NCBI RefSeq assembly: GCF_905163445.1
Contig: NC_053184.1
Span: 6,014,001 to 6,078,000, forward strand
Direction of reading: 5' to 3'
From: Pararge aegeria
Taxonomy: Eukaryota > Arthropoda > Insecta > Lepidoptera > Nymphalidae
DNA: 64,000 nt
Shown here: in pieces, positions 22,285-33,529 of the stretch
Layout: the number at the start of each line of letters is the position of its first letter
Numbering within the stretch: position 1 is the first letter of the stretch
The notes under the pieces: model-generated
What the model was told of the DNA's origin: nothing
Databases searched by the model: none
The model's input: only the letters and a program-made list of their open reading frames with translations
Made by a program: the position numbers and the translations under genes

Positions 22285-22545
22285 CCCTGTAACAATATTA
22301 AATCAAAAGAAGCATATTTATTTTTCCAAACAAACAAATTAAAAACATTAGAAGTGTTTACGTATGACAATCCTATTGAAGATAAAAGATCGTCACGCGC
22401 ATAGTACTTACGCTACGCGACGTGTACCTAATAAATTGACAGGAGTCACTTGATTTTAATTTTGCATGTGATGGTAGGGCTATATCTGATTTATTCCGGT
22501 AAAAACAATGGTTTACTCAAAAACTATTAGCTAATAATGTACCTC
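22285..22545 (+). repeat. Dispersed repeat R, copy 1
   Basis: GAAGCATATTTATTTTTCCA, CCTATTGAAGATAAAAGATC, CGACGTGTACCTAAT, TGACAGGAGTCACTT and GGTTTACTCAAAAACTAT recur in order at 63040-63305. The copies are about 80% alike by eye. No TIRs or ORF were identified. Confidence 0.75.
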
Positions 22546-23022
22546 TAAAGCCTGTGATCTATTGTTTTGATTTATATTTACACGTTGTATTATTTCCGAG
22601 AATTTTCACCAAAATCTCTATCAAAAATGATTACAGAGATTAATATTCCGTTAGATACTTAGCTTTGTGCTGCCGAATTTTTTTTACCTGACGAAGCTGT
22701 GACATAACACTTCGTGTCTATACTTTTTGTACACGTGAACTGTTCTGAGTTGAGTGTAGAGCGCATTAACGACCTGTCGCTGACATTTGGGCACATTATT
22801 TGCGGCACTGTAATTTCCTGTCTGTGACTTGTTCGAGGTTTCATTTATCAAAACTCCACATTAGAAGGATGGTTTCGACTAAATAAATTCTTGACAGTAA
22901 TATGACTACCTATGTGTTTTTGCTCTTTTGGTTTTCAGTTTAGGTATGAGTATCAAAAATCCTTTTGTAAAATAGAAATGCAAAAATGAATCAGTTTGAG
23001 TAACGAATGAATTGACTATACT
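22546..23022. other. No recognised feature
   Basis: No coding signal or repeat was noticed. Confidence 0.4.
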
Positions 23023-23212
23023 TTTACCCGGCTAAGTTTGTTGTGGGCTCTTCTTAGACCAGGGCGCGTTTGGAACCCTCGTAGCTTTAGGTTTAAGTTT
23101 GCAAACGAAGTTATCACCATCCCCTTACAATTATGTAAACATACGAGTATATGTATGAACGCTTGATAAGTGCCTGTGGTAGGCCTACATGAATAAAGAA
23201 ATTTTGAATTTT
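23023..23212 (+). repeat. L-E LINE 3' end, plus orientation
   Basis: CCCGGCTAAGTTTGTTGTGG, GACCAGGGCGCGTTTGGAAC, then GAATAAAGAAATTTTGAA at the tail. It is the mirror of the copies at 20655 and 21911. Confidence 0.78.
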
Positions 23213-23344
23213 ATAATGCCAATTCGAGAGAGAATTCTTATTTTTTATTCCTGACGCTTTTAGATGACTGACAGCACATAAAGTAAATTTCACGTTAGCA
23301 TGGATGCTTTTGATCATTAATAACCTAACCTAACTATAAGTACA

Positions 23345-23615
23345 AAGGCTGAGTGATAGAGCTACCGACATAGCTCAACTAGAAGCGTAGCTGATGTGGC
23401 AAGAAGCGGGGCACATTGGACCCTGGACTTGGACCTTGGAGACAAAGGTGCTAAAATGGCGACCCGGCATCGGTAAACGTAGCGTTGGTCGCCCACAAAC
23501 GAGGTAGACCAAACGAGTAGCAGGGAGCACTGGACAAGTGGCCCAGGACTAATTATTACAAAAGATTATGGCCAGCATTGGACGTCAATTAGTAGAAGTA
23601 ATGATGATGATGATA
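23345..23615 (+). pseudogene. RTE-C remnant with 3' end
   Basis: Decayed frames read around KVLKWRP, then a GRPQTRWTK-like stretch and AGSTGQVAQD, the C-terminal pattern of an RTE-like RT ORF. CCAGCATTGGACGTCAATTA and a GATGATGATGAT tail close it. Frameshifts are present throughout. Confidence 0.68.
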
Positions 23616-24394
23616 AAGGTTGAAATATACATTTTATTTGAAACTCAAAGTAGAAAGTGCATCAGATTGTAAATGAAATTACATCGTCCACTTTGTCCAG
23701 CTACGAGTATGTCATGCTTTTAAATGTGCAAGTATTGAAGGAAGTATGTTTAATGCATGAATCTTGGCAAAGTTTGACCAGCGGATTTGCATTTTCAGGG
23801 TGATACTTGGTGCTCCAACGATTTGCATTTCCTGGCTTCGTATGTATGCAAACTGTTTGAATTTTCCGCAAATGTGGACATGGTTAGAATTTTAGAAAGA
23901 ACGGCGCAGAATTTTCCTTTGAAAATGACAGAAATATTTAAATTCGTAGAAAATATCTAAGAACTTTCGTAAAACCTTGTTGTCGTAGTGTAGATCTTTA
24001 TACGCATAATAACAATTTTCTAAAAACCTTTAGAGGTAAGAAGAACACGAGGTGATGTCTATTACATGACTAACAATCTTTGATATATTACATTGAGCCC
24101 AAATTCGAACAAAAATATGTAAAGAGCATGTGACGGTGTATTTATAATCAAGTAATTATTATAAGAAAGATTAAAATTTGACATATTCATCCATCACCGA
24201 ATCTCCCAGTCCTTTATTCCTTGCGAAAATAAAAATTTGCTAATTTCTTTTCGCAGCCGTCAGACTGTGTTTGGCATTTTGACGGCTTGGAGTCAGATAG
24301 AAGTCGACAGCTTCCGTTGCTTCATTAGGTTTTTATTATAAAAAACCTTTCGTTGAAACAAAAAATAATATTAAAATTTGCTTTTGTAATAAAA
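23616..24394. other. No recognised feature
   Basis: No coding signal or repeat was noticed. Confidence 0.4.
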
Positions 24395-24445
24395 TACCTC
24401 GTTGGTCTAGTGGTAAGCGATTTCTAGGTGGGGAATTTGAAGATA
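24395..24445 (+). repeat. tRNA-like SINE head fragment
   Basis: CTCGTTGGTCTAGTGGTAAG resembles the A-box half of a tRNA-derived SINE. No B box follows, so it is not a functional tRNA. Confidence 0.5.
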
Positions 24446-24784
24446 TCCACTAAGTGCCCCGGAGAGCAAGTTTAGCTGTTATTAAAATAATAATTAGATA
24501 GAATCATGAATATGTTATATAAGTCCACTGGTATCTCATCAGCATTATTAAAGCAGTGCTAAAAAAAACCAAAGTTCAAGCCATCACTAAGCTATGAACA
24601 TCCAGGTGTCTAGAGATCTGTGAATTACTTTATCCTAAAAAACAAAAGAAAAATTGCAACCATTCTAAGCAAAATCTGTTATCTTGCTTAACCACGTAAA
24701 AGCTGACCTAACGTTGGTGAGATTAATAAGCAGACACTCACCCTGCACTCTAGCAAAACACCGGGAATATGCTAGACAGTGGTT
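24446..24784. other. No recognised feature
   Basis: Possibly diverged SINE sequence at the start; nothing else was identified. Confidence 0.35.
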
Positions 24785-25665
24785 TGAAGAAGCACCCATA
24801 TAAATAATGGCAACTATGTGGAACGCATAAAGTAGTTTACGGCATTCAAGTCATTTTTCATCTAAATAGCGCGAATTATGTTCTTTGCGCATATAACGTA
24901 GCGCACTTTATCGTCAGTAATCTCATTGTGAGACCGTGTTTCCACAATGCAAGAACGTTTGTTTTGTCGCCCAGTCAATTTGACGAAATATTATAATATA
25001 AGTATGACTGAAAAGAGATAAACATAAAAGCTAATGCTATTTTAGCAAACGAATTAGGAAGTGTAAGTTAATTAAGAAGATTATTAAACAGGTTATGTAA
25101 AGTTGTTACTGTAACTAGACATATAATAATTCCTTCACGACGATACTGTTGCAGTAGCTCGATTTGAGTGTAAATCCGACTAAGTTTTAGCCGAAAGGGT
25201 TTGGGTTAGATTTCGTCATTGTATCGGCTATAATGCGGATTTAGAGTATTCCAGCAAACATCTTTAAATGTCCATGAGTGGTCAAAAATCTTAAGAATTA
25301 TTTGAAGAATTAACTTTAAGATGGACTGTGTACATAAATAGTTTTTAATTACAGCGTAGAACCAGGATCAGCTCTAATCTAAACGAGTCTTACACTGATT
25401 AATATGAACCTCATATTGCCACAGGGGCATAGTTTTTTCATCCGTTTTTTCCAGTGGATTATTTAGTAAATATGAATATATGTTTCCTCTCAAATGAGAC
25501 GGCCTGGGATAATGGAAACTCGCTAAAGCAGTAGGTATATACCTCGCATTTTGTTCGTAAAATGCGCTCAGCACGCTGTTTTCGTGTTAAATGCAATAAA
25601 AATGTACCGCCATCGCGCGAAGGTGGTTTTAAACCTGGCACCACTTAATTTAGTACAAGCGATTA
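24785..25665 (-). repeat. Dispersed repeat X, interrupted copy
   Basis: The outer parts 24785-24960 and 25545-25665 match 11955-12295 inverted (for example GATTACTGACGATAAAGTGC and ACTAAATTAAGTGGTGCCAG on the minus strand). The inner 24961-25544 is absent from the other copy. That inner block has no recognisable features and may be a later insertion, or the sequence lost from the first copy. Confidence 0.65.
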
Positions 25666-26511
25666 CGTGATATTATGCTTGTAAAACTAATCGTTAAGTT
25701 AAGACTATAAAACCTAAACTTAACCTTATATATTTTAAAATATACCTACACATAATACGCGCGGTTGTTGATGGGCCTACGTAATAGTGGCGATTTTAAC
25801 GTTTAAATATGCATAAATTTATACGTTTCCTCATTTGACATTCATCTTTAAGTTGTGATATCTTTCTTCACAGGGAACACTCTAAAAATAATAGCAGTAT
25901 TATGGAATCGGAAGGAAATGTTTTAGTATTGTTTTGGGATTTGTATACCTACTACAGGATACCACAAATGTATAATGAACATAAGTCTTAAGGTCGTATA
26001 AAAAAACATAACATAATTCGCTGTTGGCCTTGAAATTCTGTTTCCTGGCATAGGGTTCGTGACTTTTTCTAGGATTTTAAGACAAGAGTCATATTCTAAT
26101 GAAATGTCCTTTGTTATTATCATCGTAATTAACGCTTAAATCTGCTTAAATACGAATGGTAACAATAATAAATTTGTCAAGCCAGATATTATAGTAAAAC
26201 TAACAAAATTTTCAGAGATAATATTAAGGTACGAGTAAAATATTATTTCTAACTTTACACGGCTGTTAGCAGTTACGACTAAATAAAAAATAACGAACAC
26301 AATAGTATCGTGTTTCGGATATATAATTAGAATAATAGGATTCTAAATCTATTTAACTATCAGCGAACTTCAAGATTTTCCTTCAATAATCAAAATTTTC
26401 CTTTATTGCGCAGTTTAGGTAGGGTATTTGATAAAACGATTTTGCAGAAATATGATTATACAAACTTCACGTCTATACTAGAATTATCCGTTTAAGTTTA
26501 TTGTATTGTTT
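25666..26511. other. No recognised feature
   Basis: AT-rich, with no coding signal or repeat noticed. Confidence 0.4.
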
Positions 26512-26830
26512 TCGACCGACTTAAAAAAAAGGTTCTCAACTCAACTGTATAGTAGTAGCAACTAGTTAGCAACTAGTTTTTTTTCGTATATTTGTTCCGC
26601 GATTACTCCACCAGAACCATACAGACAGTCTTTTCTCTCAAATTATTATGATGTTTGCGACGCGTTTTGAATATTTTGGTATGAGGTTGGGACAGAATTA
26701 AGAACCTACAGAACCCTCATTCAGCAGAATTTGTGTCCAAAACAGTGGAAATGTCCAGCGCACATCTCTTCACACCAACGGAATGTTGCTAGTTCAGAAA
26801 ATTTTCCTATAATATTTTAATGGGGAAACC
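26512..26830 (+). repeat. Dispersed repeat with ACCGACTT start
   Basis: Begins GACCGACTTAAAAAAAAGG and GTTCTCAACTCAACTGTAT, a block also seen in parts at 36355, 48690 and 49540. It is probably a LINE or Helitron piece. A local doubling, GCAACTAGTTAGCAACTAGT, lies at about 26558. Confidence 0.5.
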
Positions 26831-26988
26831 CATTTCATGGTAAACGTTTAGCACATTAGAGGTAAAATAATTACTGTCAACTGCTAAATGGAATGAAGTG
26901 ACTAACCGCCTGTTCGAGAAACAGTATAAACTTCAATATTATTACCTGTGTAAAAGGTTTCTGTAAGTTCTTAATTCTATGGCTTACT

Positions 26989-27022
26989 TAAAAATAGCAC
27001 ATTAGGTAATGTGCTATTTTTC
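26989..27022. repeat. Hairpin, 15-bp arms, 2-nt loop
   Basis: AAAAATAGCACATTA, loop GG, TAATGTGCTATTTTT. All 15 pairs match. Confidence 0.95.
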
Positions 27023-27159
27023 AAAATCAAAACAGCCACGTTAGGCAAGCTAAACTGATTTAGATATAGCTATGTATTGACACAAGGTTTTAGAGCATTG
27101 ACACACCATGATACTCGAATGGTTGGTGGGCTTTAACGATTACAAGTTGTGAGCCAATT

Positions 27160-27300
27160 CCTCATAATGGTTGCCTGGAAGAATAGTGGAAGTGATAAGG
27201 CCGCCTTTGTTACACAAATTTAATTGACTTGTACTTTTGTTCTTTTTATTTATTTTTTCTTGTGTGCAATAAAGTATTTTTGATTGATTGATTGATTGAC
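27160..27300 (+). repeat. L-A LINE 3' end
   Basis: TGGTTGCCTGGAAGAATAG, GATAAGGCCGCCTTTG and GTGCAATAAAGTATTTTTG, then a GATT microsatellite tail (GATTGATTGATTGATTGA). The stem-loop is decayed in this copy. Confidence 0.82.
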
Positions 27301-27486
27301 AAGTTATAATGGCTTAACGTGCCGTCCCAGCTATCAATTTACTTTACTTTAGAATTTCTTGTACAACAAAAAGGGCATCAATGATATGTTCCGAAATAAA
27401 AATACTTTATCCGTTTAAGGGCGGCTGCAAATAGCAATATATTCATATTTTAAACTGTCGATATGTTGATGGTGTTTACCATTGGA

Positions 27487-27562
27487 GCGTCATTCACCGT
27501 CGTAAATCGTTTAATGTTTGGGCGACCTTATCCTGAAGATGAATATCCTTCTCGGTCCCATA
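27487..27562 (+). repeat. Dispersed repeat P, copy 1
   Basis: CGTAAATCGTTTAATGTTTG, GATGAATATCCTTCTCGGTC match 33239-33312 (CGTAAATCGTTTAAAGG, GATGAATGTCCTTGTCG). It is short and diverged. Confidence 0.5.
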
Positions 27563-28172
27563 AATTTATGTTACGTCGTATCGTTTGCAACAATCTAGTC
27601 TTTTTAAATTGTATTTTTCGTATCCATGTCATCCAATTATTCTTTTGCTTTTTTAAAACCTTTTTAGTAATCAAGTAATTCCACTAGCTACCTTATAGTG
27701 AAGAAAACAATTTTAAAATGATTAATTTATAGGACACACGTTTTCGCCCTCGGTCTTCCTGCATGTTACGGTTTTTTGCAAATCCTGTATGAACTGTTTT
27801 CTTTTCCTGGTAAAAGAAGCCTTCGTTACTCTCCGTACTTCCAACTAACTCTGTGCCAAAAATTAAGTCATTGGGAAGTTGCCTGCGACTACGACTTTTG
27901 TTTTGGTTTTTACGTTTATTTAAGAGATGCATTCAATTAAGGTGAAATTTTAAAAAAACGTGTGTGTGATATTTTTTTTTTGAAAATAAATTATATCTTT
28001 ACATCCTTCTGATAGTTCAGCTTTTTTTTGGTGAAGAAAGGATTAAAATCAGTCCATTACTTTCGGAGTTTATTCGGCATTGAAGTATGGATGAGTATGG
28101 ATTATGAAACAAAATTTAAACAAACGTTATGGCACCAAGACTACGTGCTTGTTTAAAAAAACTATAAATTAA
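27563..28172. other. No recognised feature
   Basis: No coding signal or repeat was identified. Confidence 0.35.
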
Positions 28173-28218
28173 ACCCATGTTGAAGTCGAAGTCCCACCCA
28201 CTGGGCTATCACAGCTTC
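28173..28218 (-). mobile_element. S2 SINE head fragment
   Basis: GTCGAAGTCCCACCCACTGG and GCTATCACAGCTTCG are the reverse of an S2 A-box head, as at 20020-20058. Confidence 0.7.
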
Positions 28219-29039
28219 GCGCCTTTTCTATACCTTCAATAAAATATGTCAGTCAGTATCGTTGAGTATGTAAGTATAACTATTGTATTTCATTTGAGGA
28301 CTTTGTTTTTAACGAAACTAAACTTTGAGTGGGGTAAATTCAGAGAAGATTGCCTGCGTCGTCGACCCCTTTTGTTGTTTTCTTCCCGCAAAGGAATCCG
28401 AACTAGTCCACTTGTGACAGGGCGTCCCTCAAAGCGATTATTCAAATGTACCGTGCGTCGATCATGGTTACGAGGCTACGGAATGAGACAATAATGAAAT
28501 TCTCTACGGTTAAAGCTCTCAAACGTCGCTCACACTATTCGGTGAAGTTGCTTTTAAAACACTACTGCAAACATGTTTGTTTCGACTGAATTACGTCGTG
28601 CGTAGTTCCAAATCATTTTTGATGAATGGAAATACTCCGAACGTGTTTAAAATAACTATAAATTCCACCCATATTGGAGCAGGGTAATGACCCAAAGCTT
28701 TATATTCCGTTTTCTTTCTATAAAGGTTGTTGAAGCGTCATCTCATATAAGTTTATGGTAAATCTTTTCGAATCATCAAAAATAAAAACAATTAGACATA
28801 TACATAATCAACAATTAATACATACAGAGTCGAGATTGACAAGTATTAACATCGTGAAAAATGACCGGCATCGAGTAAGTACTTTTTTCATCTGAGCTGA
28901 GCCTTTCAACTCAACTACCACATAATAAGAAGTGCTTCCCAAAATGTTTCTCTTGGCAGAACTCCAGAATGGTGCTAATAATTGTGTCGCAAGAAAAGCT
29001 GCTACAATCAAAAGCAAAAAAATAACATACAAGTAAATA
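28219..29039. other. Unassigned, with a weak internal duplication
   Basis: ACTATAAATTCCACCCATA near 28645 echoes ACTATAAATTAAACCCATG at about 28161, hinting at an old duplication. Otherwise nothing recognisable. Confidence 0.35.
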
Positions 29040-29320
29040 TTATAGAATATAATAAATTATAATATGTCCTAGGAACAATTTATGTTCCTATTTTTATGAA
29101 AATGCTGGAGGATCGATACGGTGTAATTTATAATTTCTTCAATATTTATACTTACCACAAAACAGATTTATATTATATTTGCAAAAAAATATAGTTAACA
29201 TAATACAGAGAAAATAATAAATTATCCTAAGATAGTCCAAACTAACAATTTATTTTTCTACTTTCATTTAAAAGCTGAATGTTGATATCGATACGGTGTA
29301 ATTAAAATTTCTTCAATCTT
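29040..29320. repeat. Diverged tandem duplication, about 175-bp period
   Basis: ATCGATACGGTGTAATTTAT then TTTCTTCAAT (from about 29113) recurs as ATCGATACGGTGTAATTAAA (from about 29288). AATAATAAATTATC and ACAATTTAT blocks lie upstream of each. Confidence 0.65.
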
Positions 29321-29344
29321 TTTACTATTTTGACTATAATTTTG

Positions 29345-29726
29345 ACAGCCGAGTGGCGCAGTGGGCAGTGACCCTGCTTTCTGAGTGGTCCTGAGTTCGA
29401 TTCTCACAACTGGACAATGTTCGTGTGATGAACATGATTCTTTTCAGTGTCTGGGTATCTGTGTATTATAAGTATTTATGTGTATTTAAAAATATTCATA
29501 AGCTATCTTACCATCATAACACAAGCAACACTTATTTTGGGGCTAGATATTATTTATTTATATTTAATTTAGTATATTTATATGTATTTATTTATTTAAT
29601 GTTTTTGTAAATTTGTGTATACTATTCATAAATATATTCATCCGTCATCTTAGTACCCATAACACAACCTACGCTTTGGGGCTAGATGGCGATGTGTGTA
29701 TTGTCATAATATATTTATTTATTTAC
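29345..29726 (+). mobile_element. S1 SINE with a second 3' half
   Basis: Head GAGTGGCGCAGTGGGCAGTG, B-box-like GAGTTCGATTCTCAC, middle TGATGAACATGATTC and TTCAGTGTCTGGG, and a first tail with GGGGCTAGAT. After about 95 AT-rich bases a second tail block (TCATCTTAGTACCCATAAC to GGGGCTAGATGGCGATG) follows and ends ATTTATTTATTTA. This is a SINE with a duplicated 3' domain. Confidence 0.85.
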
Positions 29727-30269
29727 TAATCCTATTTACTCCTGCTTTTTGGGAGTATAGCAAATTAGCAAATTATTAAAATTCATTGTATATCTTGAAA
29801 TTCTACAAAATAACGCCTGCTTCTATCGTTGATTGTTATTTCAAGTCCATGTTTTAGATAAACAGGAGACTTGTCGACCTCGTCAAATTTTTAAATGTAA
29901 AATGAGTCTGTCCCTATCGTGTTCTACGGAGGAAGACATGAGAAATTAAGGTTCAGCGCCACGGAAATAGTTTTTACAATTGAGCGTTCACCGTCTTAAT
30001 GTGCACTCCGAGGCAGTGGACAGTACCAATTTCTGACATCCAGGCTGAGAAAAATCTTGCCAATTAATATATATTTTTAATCATACTTAACAATGTTTAG
30101 CCTAACCCAATCTTAATCAAATCCAGGACCGAATGATAGACGTACATGTGGCTATACGAGACGTCTGAAAGCGTTGTAGGGTTACAATTTAAGGTGAAAT
30201 TTAAAAAGTCGGTGTGACTTACGCGACGATAGTTATAAATAGGAGTTATGTAAACTTACCCTATTAATA
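29727..30269. other. No recognised feature
   Basis: No coding signal or repeat was noticed. Confidence 0.4.
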
Positions 30270-30337
30270 ACGCAATAGCTGAACGAATTGTGAAGCTGAA
30301 ATGGCAATGGGCGGGGCACGTAGCTCGGTGGTTCAAT
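30270..30337 (+). pseudogene. RTE-C remnant, very short
   Basis: The frame reads IAERIVKLKWQWAGHVAR, matching the AQRVAKLKWQWA segment of the copy at 49950. Only about 20 codons survive. Confidence 0.65.
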
Positions 30338-30556
30338 TTTAGTTTAACTTAGCTTACAATAATTTCGCTGATTCACAGAGAGCGACGTACCTGCAACAAA
30401 AATAAAAACACGTATTATTATTATTGCATCATTTATTTATTACAAAAAAAATATGATAATATTAAAGATACTAATAAATATAAACAATGTCCGGACACTA
30501 TTTCTATAAAATTTTAAATAGGACTGCTACAAAAATTATTATATGATACATTATTT

Positions 30557-30559
<3 letters not shown>

Positions 30560-30592
<33 letters not shown>
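30560..30592. repeat. AT microsatellite in a palindrome
   Basis: About 15 AT units flanked by TTTATCGAT and ATCGAATAAA. It ends where the first 290-bp repeat copy begins. Confidence 0.93.
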
Positions 30593-30593
<1 letters not shown>

Positions 30594-30883
30594 ATAAATG
30601 TTATCTTTCTACGGATAACGTAGAGAGATAACATTTCTTTTTCGATCGATCGTGCAATATTAGACTTTAAAAGATTATAATAAGGTCCTTATTCCTGAGA
30701 AATGTGATCATAATAATACAAACGCGATACAAAATCTCATTTCTTAAGCGATTGAAATAGCTTGAACTTTAAAAAAGGATTTCCCATTTTGTTTTTTATG
30801 AGCGACGCGGGCGGCTATAAAATTGTATGCACTTTTTTTATCATGAATGAAAGTTATCATCTAGGCAATAGCGTCTCTAAACT
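30593..30883. repeat. 290-bp direct repeat, copy 1
   Basis: Nearly identical to 32308-32597: I count three substitutions and a one-base change in a T run. Near its start is a hairpin, TGTTATCTTTCTACG-GATAA-CGTAGAGAGATAACA (written as arms and loop), with one mismatch. Later blocks include ATTTCTTAAGCGATTGAAAT and GAGCGACGCGGGCGGCTAT. It has no coding frame. Confidence 0.95.
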
Positions 30884-31502
30884 ATATTTGCGGATTGAGA
30901 ATTAAAAATTAAATAAATAAAAATACTACGTGTAATTCTAACTACCTACCTTTACTAATTACTACTTACTTACTAATACCTCTTTCCGAACCAATCTTTC
31001 GTCCTTACATAATCATATTAAGTTACCTACCTTGAAAGCTTTCATACTGGGGCAATCCAAAAAGTTCTATATAGTTTGTAATAAAAAACATATAAATTCG
31101 CTTATGTCCGCAATTGGCAAAAGCCGGTATAAAGACTTATCATATATCGATAAATACAATCGGTACCGACTACCACATCACTACTTCCTCGACGACTGAG
31201 TGAATGCTTTGTACGTAACTGTTGCATAGTTCCGAGTGCTACCCTCGTTTAATTTTAAAATATAGGATTATTATCTTTAACAGTTAAATGCATTTAATTT
31301 TTATTAATAAACGTACGTCTGTACTAAGTTCTACGTAAAACAAGTTATTATCATCTGTTATGTGGCTCAATAAGTTGTTAAAAATGTTTAGTTTATATGC
31401 TGTAAAGTTTTAAAAAGGTGTTTATTGAACCTAGGCTAGTCACTAGGATATGAACTGTAATACAATTATTTAATTAATAAAGATATTTTAAAAACAAACA
31501 AA
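30884..31502. other. No recognised feature between the direct repeats
   Basis: This is the first half of the segment separating the 290-bp copies. It holds no ORF, primer-binding-like site or polypurine tract that I can defend. Confidence 0.4.
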
Positions 31503-31758
31503 CAAACTACGACATTACATACATGGATGGCCATCTAGCCCAATAGTAAGCGTAGCTTGTTTTATGGGTACTAAGATGACTGAGAAAGTGTTTGTGTGTT
31601 TAACTGTATAATATCAGTGTTTATGTATATAATTAAAAAATATATACATTTTTATTGTATTATATTATACAGTTAGACACACTAACATTTTGCAGTTGTG
31701 GGAATCGAATCCTCAGCCTATACTCTGAAAGCAGGCTACTCCATCGAACCCCTCGAAT
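31503..31758 (-). mobile_element. S1 SINE
   Basis: The minus strand has a B-box-like GATTCGATTCCCACAACTG, then a middle containing AATGTTAGTGTG, and the tail GTACCCATAAAACAAGC and GGGCTAGATGGCC. The middle carries an AT-rich partial duplication (TTATACAGTTAGAC against GTTTAACTGTATAAT). Confidence 0.78.
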
Positions 31759-31934
31759 TATTCTGCCTCAGCGTTTTATTACCCTGAAGTCAAATCAGTG
31801 ATAGTGTGAAGGCTTGGAATAGATAGTAGAACTTGTTAGAGGTACCCTGATATCATCAAACCTTAAGTCACGCAATACTTAACTGCAATCCCTCCCTAGT
31901 GATAGATTTTCTTTATTTATATAGGTCAATCTAA

Positions 31935-32228
31935 ATATATGCAGCGGTAATGTGGGTGACCTCTCTTATGGAGGGGCCTAGTTCGATCCCCAGCACGCAA
32001 CTCTAACATTTCGGAGTAACGTGCGTTTTAAATTTAAGTAATTAAAATATCACTTGCTTTAACGGTGATGTTAAACAACATCGTGAGGAAACGTGTATGC
32101 CCTTAGAGTTCTCTATAATGTCTTCAAAAAAAGTCCTAATCGGACAGTGCCAGCGTGGTGAACCCTAAATGATACTTATTCTCCCTTGCCCTGCAGTGAT
32201 CCGATTATGGGTTATCGTTGATGATAAT
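31935..32228 (+). mobile_element. S2 SINE
   Basis: Head GCAGCGGTAATGTGGGTGAC, B-box-like TAGTTCGATCCCCAGC, CTCTAACATTTCGGAG, ACATCGTGAGGAAACGTG and AGAGTTCTCTATAATG, with a GATGATAA end. Inserted between the two 290-bp repeats. Confidence 0.8.
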
Positions 32229-32307
32229 ACATATTAAGGTCACATGACTTAACCAACCGACTTAAAAATGTAGAAGTTATGGTGGAATAAACAAACTCAC
32301 ATACAAA

Positions 32308-32597
32308 AATAAATGTTATCTTTCTACGGATAACGTAGATAGATAACATTTCTTTTTCGATCGATCGTGCAATATTAGACTTTAAAAGATTATAATAAGG
32401 TCCTTATTCCTGAGCAATGTGATCATAATAATACAAACGCGATACAAAATCTCATTTCTTAAGCGATTGAAATAGCTTGAACTTTAAAAAAGGATTTCCC
32501 ATTTTGTTTTTTATGAGCGACGCGGGCGGCTATAAAATTGTATGCACTTTTTTATCATGAATGAAAGTTATCTTCTAGGCAATAGCGTCTCTAAACT
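32308..32597. repeat. 290-bp direct repeat, copy 2
   Basis: Same orientation as 30593-30883, start to start 1715 bp away. Differences seen: GATAG for GAGAG in the hairpin, GAGCAATG for GAGAAATG, one T fewer near 32550, and TCTTCTAGG for TCATCTAGG. The flanks on both outer sides differ. Confidence 0.95.
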
Positions 32598-32857
32598 TCA
32601 TCATTACTTTCTATCAGACCAGATGGTCATCAAGCTCAAGCATAGGCCATGATTTTTCGTGTAGATATAGTTAAGATACTCATAGTATTTTAATATGACG
32701 TTCAAAGAACATTGACTATTTATATTTATTAAAAAAAGTTTTTCACCTCGCAAAGTTATGTTATTCTTAACCATATTTATGAATAAATTGTATTTCGCTG
32801 TAAAGGATTAATTAAAATTATCCCAATTTACTTCTAATGTTTTTCTTCGATAAACAC
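32598..32857. other. No recognised feature
   Basis: No coding signal or repeat was noticed. Confidence 0.35.
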
Positions 32858-33128
32858 TGCCGCGGCTAGTTGACTCCCTACAGATAAGCCTAGCGATTTA
32901 AGTTTCGGCAGGGTGATTAACTATCTCGATTAACTTACTATATCTATACCATAGGCTTGTGATCTATACAAAAGGCTTGTCAAACGTCACTTTTGCATAC
33001 AATAAAAATATGCCGATTAGATGTATGGTATAATAACTGCTCCACATCTGTTAGTTTAGCCCGCTACCATCTTAGACTTCATCATAGCTGACTAGGTGAG
33101 ATTGCAGTCTAGGTCTTTAAATAAGAAC
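32858..33128 (+). mobile_element. S3 SINE with an internal insertion
   Basis: 32858-32930 has CCGCGGCTAGTTGACTCCCT and AAGCCTAGCGATTTAAG (S3 front). 33025-33128 has TAGCCCGCTACCATCTTAG and GGTGAGATTGCAGTC (S3 back). About 90 bp between them (AAGGCTTGTCAAACGTCAC region) are foreign. Confidence 0.65.
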
Positions 33129-33238
33129 ATGCTTAAATAGCTGTCAAAACTTGCATAACGTAAACGATTTGCAAGCTTAAAAAAAAATTAAAATTTCAGT
33201 TTACGTAGTTTAAACGTTCACCAGCGCAGCGGATAACT

Positions 33239-33312
33239 CTCGTAAATCGTTTAAAGGTGGGCGTTTTTCATCCCCAAGATGAATGTCCTTGTCGCTTTGA
33301 TATATTTACTGT
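33239..33312 (+). repeat. Dispersed repeat P, copy 2
   Basis: See 27487-27562. Preceded here by ACGTTCACCAGCGCAGCGG. Confidence 0.5.
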
Positions 33313-33529
33313 CCGCCACTCCGTCTCGCTTAATCGCTTTTACCTCGTACATGCATACACATTACTTTGCGTAAACTTTTTAGGGTTGATCAAATTAAAT
33401 TTCGAAAATAATGCATTTTGTGTGATTTACTGGAGGCCCTAGTTATAATGTATATTTTATAAAACAATTGCGTGACTGGAGCAAAGATCTGTTCAAAAAT
33501 AAAGAGCTGAGACTTTTATTTACGAGTAA

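Noticed and set aside
30593..32597. Confirmed LTR retrotransposon
   Set aside because: Direct repeats are present, but there is no gag/pol, no convincing primer-binding site or polypurine tract, and no target duplication. Kept only as one option in the findings.
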